From Pseudomonadota bacterium (GTDB taxonomy: Bacteria > Pseudomonadota > Gammaproteobacteria > Steroidobacterales > Steroidobacteraceae), in NCBI GenBank assembly GCA_021817875.1, contig JAKAFQ010000111.1, forward strand, positions 1 through 10,349: 10,349 bases of DNA. Direction: 5' to 3'. The notes under the pieces were generated by a model that was not told the DNA's origin, searched no databases, and was given only the letters and a program-made list of their open reading frames with translations. A program made the position numbers and the translations under genes. Shown here piece after piece: positions 1-5,738 of the stretch (position 1 is its first letter; the number at the start of each line of letters is the position of its first letter).

Positions 1-647
1 GCCTCGGTCAGGGCGAGCTCGATCTGGCGCGCCACCCCCTCCCAGGCCGGGTTCGGCATCACCAGGCGCACGCCGGGCTTGCCGAGATCGGTGAGCCCGG
101 TGATATGCGCCGGATTGCCGGCCGGCACCATGATGGTCAGGTCGTTGGTGGCGTAGGGCACCGCGGGCGGCACGAGCCGTCCAGCCTTGATTTGCGCCCG
201 CACCTTCTTGAGACCCGCCGCGAACACATCGGGCGATACGCTGAACGTCAGGTTACCCGAAGTGAAGGTGCCGCCGAGCGCCATGGCCTTGATCAGCAAC
301 CCGGGAGGGATCGTCACGTAGAAGATCCGCCCACGCAGCCGGGGGTGCAGCGCCTCGAAGGCCCGCACCAGCGGCGCCATGGCGAAGTAATAGTTACCGC
401 CCACGAAGATCACCAGCGCCGGATGGTCGAGACTGCCGTGAAAGTCCGGCATATCGTCGACCCCGGGCACGGTGAACTCGAGCCCCCGGCGCACTGCCGG
501 ATCGTTCCGCCCATGCGACCAGGGCGGATACAGGCTGCGGGCAGCCTGCGGCGGGACCGCAGGTTCGCTCAGCCCCGCGCCGTGCGCGGGGAGCGAGAGC
601 ATCGCGGCGAGCGCGCAGCTCGCCAGCCGGGAAACGCGATGCGCCAT
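1..647 (-). CDS. ModA-like periplasmic substrate-binding protein, 3' end outside window
   Basis: Probable periplasmic binding component of an ABC uptake system, of the ModA / SBP_bac_11 type that binds molybdate or related oxyanions. Only the first 215 residues are in the window; the reading frame is open to the left edge. Residues 1-24 look like a signal peptide (MAHR start, hydrophobic run, then LPAHGA before the likely cleavage site). Residues 25-75 are an extra N-terminal stretch. The ModA-like domain begins near residue 78 (LVIFVGGNYYF), and residues 140-205 match the family pattern: DVFAAGLKKV, YATNDLTIMVPAGNP, then a TDLGKPGVRLVMPNP segment. The ATG at 647 has only a weak GAG upstream; it was chosen because the signal peptide starts there. 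It lies 64 bases after the DsrE-like gene on the same strand, so the two are probably co-transcribed. The fold assignment is fairly safe. The ligand cannot be read from the sequence: molybdate is possible, but sulfur compounds would also fit the neighbour. Confidence 0.75.
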   Translation of the reverse strand, partial: MAHRVSRLASCALAAMLSLPAHGAGLSEPAVPPQAARSLYPPWSHGRNDPAVRRGLEFTVPGVDDMPDFHGSLDHPALVIFVGGNYYFAMAPLVRAFEALHPRLRGRIFYVTIPPGLLIKAMALGGTFTSGNLTFSVSPDVFAAGLKKVRAQIKAGRLVPPAVPYATNDLTIMVPAGNPAHITGLTDLGKPGVRLVMPNPAWEGVARQIELALTE

Positions 648-711
648 GCGATGTTGACTCGTCGGACCGTGCCGGCGCAGGCGTCGATCCGGTCGACGGC
701 GCGAGCGTGCG

Positions 712-1269
712 CTACATGCGGACCAGAGCATAGCCTCGGTCCTGCATGATGATCACGGTCGAGAGCGCGGACAGCGCAACGTGGATGTCCGGGTTGACCT
801 GAGCGGGGGTCAGGTGCATGTCCCCGAGCGCGTTGCCGCAGACCATCAGATCGACGCCGGCCTTGCGCAATGCGGCGATCAGCGCCAGGTTGGGATTGGG
901 GTGGCCGAACTTGGCGCGATAGGCGGCGGCATCGAGCACGATCGGCGTCGCCGGGCCGTGGATGATCACGGCGAATCGCAGATGTCCGAGCGGTACCCCG
1001 GCGGCCGCGAAGATATTGATCGTCCGCGCGATGTGATCGAGACCCGGGTTGAGTGTGTCCGCCGCGGCCTTGCCCTGGGTGAGGTCGAACAGCGCCTTGT
1101 AGCTGGCGCTGGGCTGCGGTCGCTCGACGACGCCCGGCCAGATGTGCTCAGGGCCATAACCCCGGATCGCGGGGTACTTCCAGAAGCCGGCGGGCTGAGC
1201 GGCCCCCGCGGCCCCGGCCGCGGTGAGACCGACCATGGCGGTGGCCAGCAAAACGGTTCGTAGCGACAT
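712..1269 (-). CDS. Secreted DsrE/DsrF-like family protein
   Basis: A 185-residue protein of the DsrE/DsrF-like superfamily, small proteins linked to sulfur-atom handling. Residues 1-24 form a signal peptide (MSLRT, hydrophobic run, AAGAAQ), so this member is exported. The fold is visible as a central VIIHGPATP strand and turn near 101-109, a helix with IAALRKAGVDL, and a conserved cysteine in LMVCGNAL (Cys144), the position where family members carry a reactive or structural Cys. It ends with the usual segment STVIIMQDRGYALV. The start at 1269 was preferred to an in-frame upstream ATG at 1314 because it has an AGAGG ribosome site about 7 bases away and opens directly into the signal peptide. 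The ModA-like binding protein follows on the same strand. Two inverted repeats upstream suggest a regulated promoter. The family call is good; the actual sulfur chemistry, if any, is inference, since many periplasmic members are uncharacterised. Confidence 0.8.
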   Translation of the reverse strand: MSLRTVLLATAMVGLTAAGAAGAAQPAGFWKYPAIRGYGPEHIWPGVVERPQPSASYKALFDLTQGKAAADTLNPGLDHIARTINIFAAAGVPLGHLRFAVIIHGPATPIVLDAAAYRAKFGHPNPNLALIAALRKAGVDLMVCGNALGDMHLTPAQVNPDIHVALSALSTVIIMQDRGYALVRM

Positions 1270-1327
1270 GGCAAAACCTCTGTGTGCGGAGTCGGTGATC
1301 AGTGCGAGGGCCATGATGGACCCGGTC

Positions 1328-1348
1328 TTTGCATAGATCTAATGCAAA
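1328..1348. promoter_or_regulatory. Inverted repeat, 7-bp arms, operator candidate
   Basis: TTTGCAT (1328-1334) is repeated in reverse complement as ATGCAAA (1342-1348) around a 7-base spacer. It lies 59-79 bases upstream of the DsrE-like gene start, in a short AT-rich island inside GC-rich DNA. Without a T-run or GC-rich stem it reads as a protein-binding site rather than a terminator. Confidence 0.5.
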
Positions 1349-1376
1349 TAAAATAGATGTAATATATCTATTTTAT
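1348..1376. promoter_or_regulatory. Perfect 11-bp inverted repeat, operator candidate
   Basis: ATAAAATAGAT (1348-1358) and ATCTATTTTAT (1366-1376) are exact reverse complements around the spacer GTAATAT. The element directly abuts the 1328-1348 repeat (shared base 1348), the two centres being 24 bp apart. It lies upstream of the DsrE-like gene, where the promoter of that transcription unit must be. A dimeric repressor or activator site is the simplest reading; the regulator is not identifiable here. Confidence 0.55.
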
Positions 1377-1545
1377 ATGTCACTCACGCCCCGTTCCATT
1401 TCCCTTATCCGATCCGGGCGTCTGTGAACTCTGCGCAGGCTCGGGCAGCGTTACCCGGGCTCGGGAAGCCGGCCGGCGCGATTGGACCGCGTGCCCTCGG
1501 GGCTCCAGGCCCGTGGGCGGCCCACTCACTGAGGCGGCCGGCGGA
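1377..1545. other. Intergenic stretch without recognisable gene
   Basis: GC-rich spacer between the promoter region of the DsrE-like gene and the end of the ABC permease gene. The short open frames in it lack family resemblance. The 8-mer GGCTCGGG occurs twice (1438 and 1458), and a weak GTGGG/CCCAC hairpin lies at 1513-1525 just beyond the permease stop. It has no T-run, so I do not call it a terminator. Confidence 0.5.
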
Positions 1546-2349
1546 TCAGGACACGCTCTCGGCGCTGTAGCGCGCCAGCAATCCCGTGCGCACGGCGTAG
1601 CGGAACACGCGCGTGAAGAAGTAGCCCGCGAGTGCCACGTCGAGCAGCGCAAGCGCCGCGCCGAGCGTCAGGCTGCCGGCCGGCAGGGTCTGACCGGCGA
1701 GAATCGCGCGCATGCCCTGGAACACGTACGAGGGAGGCAACAGCAGACCCACGTCCTGCATCCAGCGCGGCAGGGTCGAGAGCGGATAGAACACCCCGAC
1801 GAACGGCGAGAGCAGCGCCGGCATCGGCCAGACCAGCCACTCGGAGGCCGGCCCCAGACGCAGCACGAGCCCGCTGGCGAGAATGCCGAGCGCGATGCCG
1901 AAGCAGAACAGGACGAGCAGGAACGGGATCAGCATCAGCCCGAGCGAGAAATAAGACAGACCGAACACCGCGCTCGCCAACACCAGCATCACGACCAGGC
2001 CCGCCGCGCTGGTTCCGATGCTGGTGATCACCAGACCGGTGATGTACTCAGGCGTCGTGAGCGGCGTGGCGAACAGATTCAGAAAGTTCCTCGACCACAC
2101 ATCCTCCAGGAACGCGGTGCTCACCCCCTGCATGATCCGCGTGAAGTAATCCCACAGCAGCACCGCCCCGAGCAGGCTCGGCACATAGTTGAACCGGCCG
2201 GCGCTCATCGAGTTGAGGTACCGTGTGATGAATCCCCACACCACGATGTCGATCGCCACCCACGCGAACATCGGCAGCGCGCGCACCGGGCTGCCGCGGA
2301 TCAGGTAGAACTGGCGCAGCAGGATGCCGGCGACCGGACGGGCTCTCAA
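1546..2349 (-). CDS. ABC-2 type exporter, membrane permease subunit
   Basis: A 267-residue integral membrane protein, the channel-forming partner of the ATPase encoded just upstream. After a short basic N-terminus (LLRQFYLIRGSPVRAL) it shows about six hydrophobic segments: near FAWVAIDIVVWGF, LLGAVLLWDYF, ITSIGTSAAGLVVMLVLASAVF, LMLIPFLLVLFCFGIALGI, WPMPALLSPFVGVFYPLS and LGAALALLDVALAGYFF. The layout and length match ABC-2 type transporter permeases. No ATG fits the beginning of the domain. The best start is a TTG at 2349 whose last two bases overlap the ATPase stop (TTGA), with GGAG 8 bases upstream; this predicts translational coupling of the two subunits. An open frame continues upstream to 2709, but it overlaps the ATPase gene and has no domain resemblance. 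The substrate is unknown: this class moves drugs, polysaccharides, lipids or peptides outward. Confidence 0.85.
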   Translation of the reverse strand: MRARPVAGILLRQFYLIRGSPVRALPMFAWVAIDIVVWGFITRYLNSMSAGRFNYVPSLLGAVLLWDYFTRIMQGVSTAFLEDVWSRNFLNLFATPLTTPEYITGLVITSIGTSAAGLVVMLVLASAVFGLSYFSLGLMLIPFLLVLFCFGIALGILASGLVLRLGPASEWLVWPMPALLSPFVGVFYPLSTLPRWMQDVGLLLPPSYVFQGMRAILAGQTLPAGSLTLGAALALLDVALAGYFFTRVFRYAVRTGLLARYSAESVS

Positions 2350-3170
2350 AGGGCGCGCTCCGCGGACTCGGCGAGCGGCTCGCGCGCAAGACGGATGAAC
2401 AACTCCTCGAGCGTCGCAGCGCCGTGCCGCGCCGGCAGCTCCCGCGGATCGCCCTCGAGCAGGATCCGTCCCCGCGACAGGAACAGCACCCGGTCGCACA
2501 CTTCTTCGACTTCGTACATGTTGTGGGAGGTCCAGAGAATCCCGCAGCCGCCCTCGGCGGCCAGCCGGCGGATCCGCGCGCGCACGGTGCGCGCCGCCGA
2601 GGGGTCGAGCGAGGCGGTCGGTTCGTCGAGCAGCAGCAGCCGCGGCCGGTTGAGAACCGCCTTCGCGAGCGCGACCCGGGTTTGCTCGCCCGAAGAGAGC
2701 ACTCCGCACTTGGTGTGCCTCAGGCGTCCGAGGTCGAACTGCTCGAGCAACTCAGCGACGCGCTCAGAGAGATGCCCGATGCCGTATACGAGCCCGAAGA
2801 ACCGCAGGTTCTGCTCGACGGTCAGATTACCGGGAAGGGACGCGTAGACGGCGGAGAAGTTCGCCTGGGCGAGGGCGCGGGCCCGGTGCCGCGCCAGATC
2901 GATGCCGGCGATCAGGATGCGCCCCGCGGTGGGACTGAGCACCCCGAGGACCATGTTGATGGTGGTCGTCTTCCCGGCGCCGTTCGGACCGAGAAGTCCG
3001 ACCACCTCGCGGCGGCCCACCTCGAAGGAAACCTGATCGACCGCCAGCGTTTCCGGATAGCTTTTGCGCAGACCCGTCACGCTGAGCACGATGTCCGGGT
3101 CTGCGCCCGCCGCGGTTCCGTGGGCGACGCCGGCCGGATGCCGCAGCAGACGGGCTGGAAGGAGACGCAT
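2346..3170 (-). CDS. ABC exporter ATP-binding subunit
   Basis: A 274-residue ATPase that powers the neighbouring permease from the cytoplasmic side. Motifs in order: an unconserved basic leader (1-25); the domain from residue 27; Walker A GPNGAGKTT (61-69); signature LSSGEQ (158-163) in place of LSGGQ; Walker B LLLLDEP (178-184) with catalytic Glu183; D-loop SLD; and His216 in TSHN. The Q-loop glutamine appears to be missing: at the aligned place (FSAVYASLPGNLTVEQNL) there is Val108. The Walker residues and switch His are intact, so it should hydrolyse ATP. The ATG at 3170 has no clear ribosome site, so the first 25 residues are uncertain. It is 24 bases after the DUF1801 gene and overlaps the permease by a TTGA, so all three probably form one transcript. 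Confidence 0.93.
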   Translation of the reverse strand: MRLLPARLLRHPAGVAHGTAAGADPDIVLSVTGLRKSYPETLAVDQVSFEVGRREVVGLLGPNGAGKTTTINMVLGVLSPTAGRILIAGIDLARHRARALAQANFSAVYASLPGNLTVEQNLRFFGLVYGIGHLSERVAELLEQFDLGRLRHTKCGVLSSGEQTRVALAKAVLNRPRLLLLDEPTASLDPSAARTVRARIRRLAAEGGCGILWTSHNMYEVEEVCDRVLFLSRGRILLEGDPRELPARHGAATLEELFIRLAREPLAESAERAL

Positions 3171-3194
3171 CGTCGGTCGACGGCGAGCCCGGTC

Positions 3195-3677
3195 TCAGCC
3201 CGCCGCCTTCTTCACGAGCGCGACGATCCGGGCTTCCTCGGCGGCCGTCAGTTCCGTCAGCGCGAAGCGGGTCGGCCACATGCGCCCTTCGTCGAGGTTC
3301 GCCCGGTCGCTGAAACCGAGCGTGGCGTACCGGGTCTTGAACTTCTGTGCGCTCTGAAAGAAACAGACCACGTGGCCGTCCTTCGCGTACGCGGGCATCC
3401 CGTACCAGGTCCTCGGGCAAAGAACCGGAGCATGGGCTTTGATGAGGGCATGCAGACGCTCGCCTATGGCCCGATCCGGCTGCGGCAGCGCGGCGAGCTT
3501 GGCGAGCACGGCGCTCTCGCCATCTGCCGCGTGCGGGTCGCGGCCGGCCTGCGCCTCGAGCTCCCGCAGCCGCTCACCCATCGCGGTCCGTTCTTCGTCG
3601 GTAAACCCCTTGGACTTCCTGGCGGACGCGGCGGTTTTCCTCGGTGACTTGTGCATGGGGCTGCGGGCGGCTTTCAT
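3195..3677 (-). CDS. DUF1801 (YdhG-like) family protein
   Basis: A predicted 160-residue cytoplasmic protein with a C-terminal DUF1801 domain, a small alpha/beta fold related to Bacillus YdhG and named an iron chaperone in some databases. The N-terminus is a lysine-rich, probably disordered tail ([22 protein letters not shown]). A charged helix follows ([18 protein letters not shown]). The domain core has the family landmarks [20 protein letters not shown], then [15 protein letters not shown] and [11 protein letters not shown] near the end. An in-frame ATG at 3656 is an alternative start; 3677 was chosen for a GGAAG ribosome site about 10 bases upstream. It is first in the minus-strand group leading to the ABC exporter. 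Its biochemical role is not established, and the operon position alone does not show that it works with the exporter. Confidence 0.8.
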   Translation of the reverse strand: MKAARSPMHKSPRKTAASARKSKGFTDEERTAMGERLRELEAQAGRDPHAADGESAVLAKLAALPQPDRAIGERLHALIKAHAPVLCPRTWYGMPAYAKDGHVVCFFQSAQKFKTRYATLGFSDRANLDEGRMWPTRFALTELTAAEEARIVALVKKAAG

Positions 3678-3872
3678 GGCGCTTGGGCTTCCGATCGGGG
3701 GACTCAACATCGAGCTGCCTGTCGTACCGGGGATTCCATCGCCGTCATGCGCAACGCGAGGCGCCGGCCAATGTGCCCGGCGAGGGATACGGCCCGTTCC
3801 GGGCGTTGCGATGACTCGGCGCTCATGATCTTGTAGATTATCTATCATTCACCGTGCCTGGGGGAGATGCTC
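3678..3872. other. Divergent promoter region
   Basis: About 195 bases between the DUF1801 gene (leftward) and the aminotransferase gene (rightward), holding both promoters. The AT-rich part is 3826-3850. A short inverted repeat TAGAT-T-ATCTA lies at 3834-3844. TATCAT at 3843-3848 resembles a -10 box for the rightward gene, but no well-spaced -35 was found. The rest is GC-rich with no convincing gene. Confidence 0.5.
3834..3844. promoter_or_regulatory. Short inverted repeat TAGAT-T-ATCTA
   Basis: Five-bp arms around a single base, 28 bases before the aminotransferase start. The same TAGAT/ATCTA arms occur within the longer repeat at 1348-1376. Such a short element can arise by chance in AT-rich DNA, so this is a weak operator candidate. 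Confidence 0.3.
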
Positions 3873-5042
3873 ATGCCCTGGTCCCGCCCTGCGCGACTGC
3901 AGCATATCGCCGGCATCGGGGTCGACCGCATGGGGGCGCTCGCCGATGCCTCCGGCCGGGACTTCCTCAGGCTCGAAAACCTCGACGTCGACATTCCACC
4001 GGATGCGGCTGCCCTCGCCGCGACACGTGAAGCCGTCGCCGTCGATGCCGACAACAGCTACCTGCCCTTCGTCGGACAGACCCGCTTGAGGGAGGCGGTG
4101 GCTCAGCATGTCTCCAGGCTTTCGGGCGTGGCCTACTCTGCCAGCCAGTGCGTCATCTCGGCCGGTGGACTGTCCGGCATCCTCAACGTGCTGCTGGCAA
4201 CCCTCGAGGTCGGCGATGAGGTCATCGTCACCGATCCGACGTATGCGGGCCTGGTGAACCGGGTGCGCCTCGCCGGCGGCATACCCCGTTTCGTGCCCTT
4301 CCGGTTCACACCCGCAGAACCGTGGCGGCTCGACCGTACGGCGCTGCAGGCGGCCGTCGGTCCCAAGACGCGCGCGATGCTGCTGATGTCGCCCTCGATG
4401 CCCTCGGGGGGCATGCTCGAGGCGGCGGACTGGTCGGCGGTCGCCTCGCTGTGTCGCGAGCATGACCTGCTGCTGATCCTCGATGCCGCCATGGAACGGC
4501 TGGTCTTTGACGGGCGGCGCATTTTCCATCCGGCGGCACTGCCGGGGATGGCCGAGCGCACGATCACCGTCGGCTCATCGGCCAAGGAGCTGCGCATGAT
4601 CGGCTGGCGCGTCGGTTGGATCGTCGCGCCGCAGACCCTGCTGCCTGACCTGGTGGCGGTGTCGTTGGCCAATGTCGTCGTGCCGGTCGGCATCGCCCAG
4701 GATGCCGTGGCGGTCGCCCTGGAGCAGTCACAGCAGACGATGGCCGGTTACGTCGCACAACTGCAGGACAGGCGCGACGTCCTGATGGAGGAACTGGCGG
4801 GCCTGCCGTTCGGCACGCCGGCGGGCGGTTGGTCCATGCTGCTGCGGGTATCGGACTACGGCATCGACGGGGCAACCCTGGCGCAGCGCCTGCTGCAGCA
4901 GGGCATCTGCGCAACGGCGATGGACGGCTGGGGCGAGACCCACGGCGGGCAGTATATCCGCTTCGTGTTTTCCAACGAGCCGGTGAACCGGCTGCGGGGC
5001 GTGGGCCGGCGGATACGTGCGGCCCTGGAAGATCGCCAATGA
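3873..5042 (+). CDS. Fold-type I PLP-dependent aminotransferase, atypical active site
   Basis: A 389-residue aminotransferase class I/II-like enzyme using pyridoxal phosphate. Numbering from the ATG at 3867: Tyr65 in NSYLPFVGQTRLREA (AspAT Tyr70 position), Asp206 (binds the pyridine nitrogen), Lys240 in GSSAKELRMIGWRVGW (Schiff-base lysine), Arg248 (PLP phosphate) and Arg365 in YIRFVFSN (substrate carboxylate). Two usual PLP contacts differ: the Asn of the NPTG motif is Met178 (SPSMPSG), and the Tyr three residues after the Asp is Met209 (DAAMERLVF). The spacing of all these residues matches aspartate aminotransferase, so this is not an alignment slip. I chose ATG 3873 because GGGGAG ends 6 bases before it; the ATG at 3867 directly abuts that ribosome site. 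The stop overlaps the next gene by ATGA. Substrate unknown; a transaminase of amino acids is likely, but a lyase or other PLP activity is possible. Confidence 0.88.
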   Translation: MPWSRPARLQHIAGIGVDRMGALADASGRDFLRLENLDVDIPPDAAALAATREAVAVDADNSYLPFVGQTRLREAVAQHVSRLSGVAYSASQCVISAGGLSGILNVLLATLEVGDEVIVTDPTYAGLVNRVRLAGGIPRFVPFRFTPAEPWRLDRTALQAAVGPKTRAMLLMSPSMPSGGMLEAADWSAVASLCREHDLLLILDAAMERLVFDGRRIFHPAALPGMAERTITVGSSAKELRMIGWRVGWIVAPQTLLPDLVAVSLANVVVPVGIAQDAVAVALEQSQQTMAGYVAQLQDRRDVLMEELAGLPFGTPAGGWSMLLRVSDYGIDGATLAQRLLQQGICATAMDGWGETHGGQYIRFVFSNEPVNRLRGVGRRIRAALEDRQ

Positions 5043-5656
5043 GTCGCGTCGCCGTATTGGGTATCTCCGGTCGTGTCGGATCGCGCATCGCCACAGAGCT
5101 GTTGAGACGCGGCCATGCGGTCACCGGCATCGCCCGCGGCGTGGACACCGTGTCTGCCCGTCCGGGTCTGGTGGTGAAGGCCGCGGATGCCACTCAGCCG
5201 GAAGCGGTTGCGGCCATTCTGCGCGGGCATGATGCCCTCATCAGCGCGATGCGCTTCGTCGGCGGGATCACCGGGCCTGCGCTGATCACGGCCGCGAGGC
5301 ACGCAGGCATCCAACGCGTGCTCGTCGTAGGCGGCGCCGGCAGTCTGTTGATCGCTCCGGGCGTGGCGCTCATCGACAGCCCCGACTTCCCGGCAGCGTA
5401 CAAGGCAGAGGCCGCAGCGGCCCGGTTTTTTCTCGAGGCGCTGCGTACCGAGCCGGTGCTCGACTGGACGTTCCTCTCTCCTTCGGCGCTGCTCGAGCCC
5501 GGAGAGCGCACCGGACGGTTCCGTCTCGGCGCGGACGAACTGCTGGTCGATGTGCAGGGCAAGAGCCACATCTCGATGGAAGATTACGCGGTCGCGCTCG
5601 TCGACGAGCTGGAGCACCCCCGGCACATCCGCCGGCGCTTCACGGTGGGCTACTGA
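5039..5656 (+). CDS. NAD(P)-binding reductase-like protein (NmrA/COG2910 type)
   Basis: A 205-residue single-domain Rossmann protein of the atypical short-chain dehydrogenase group (NmrA-like, YwnB/COG2910 type). The N-terminus holds the nucleotide-binding loop VAVLGISGRVGSRIATELL (Gly8, Gly11, Gly14). Further landmarks are GHDALISAMRF near 63-73, the strand RVLVVGGAGSL (93-103), SPDFPAAYKAEA with Tyr121-Lys122, DWTFLSPSALLEPGERTG (142-159) and the C-terminal SHISMEDYAVALVDELE, ending in FTVGY. The length is normal for the family. The ATG overlaps the aminotransferase stop (ATGA) and has GGAAG 7 bases upstream, so the start is well supported and translation is likely coupled. The pairing suggests a joint pathway in which an amine is converted to a keto compound that is then reduced, but this is inference. 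Many relatives are annotated only as oxidoreductases, with no known substrate. Confidence 0.87.
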   Translation: MSRVAVLGISGRVGSRIATELLRRGHAVTGIARGVDTVSARPGLVVKAADATQPEAVAAILRGHDALISAMRFVGGITGPALITAARHAGIQRVLVVGGAGSLLIAPGVALIDSPDFPAAYKAEAAAARFFLEALRTEPVLDWTFLSPSALLEPGERTGRFRLGADELLVDVQGKSHISMEDYAVALVDELEHPRHIRRRFTVGY

Positions 5657-5738
5657 GTCCCCGTCCCGCCGCGCGAGGTTGGCACCGCCCGCGCAGCGGC
5701 TGAGGCGCCGTCACGCCCTGACTTCCGTGCAGCCCCGC

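Noticed and set aside
1438..1465. Direct repeat GGCTCGGG with a 20-bp period
   Set aside because: Only 8 bases of GC-rich sequence with no conserved flanks; easily due to chance.
1513..2847. Long plus-strand open frame opposite the ABC exporter genes
   Set aside because: Rich in Arg, Gln, His and Glu with no domain. It is the usual shadow of GC-rich coding DNA, and the minus strand encodes clear ABC proteins.
2424..3647. Plus-strand open frame of about 400 codons
   Set aside because: It lies entirely opposite the ATPase and DUF1801 genes and has the low-complexity composition of an antisense shadow.
5657..5738. Possible bidirectional terminator between the reductase and permease genes
   Set aside because: GGCGCCG (5704-5710) and CGGCGCC (5745-5751) are complementary but 34 bases apart, the second arm is inside the permease gene, and there is no T-run.
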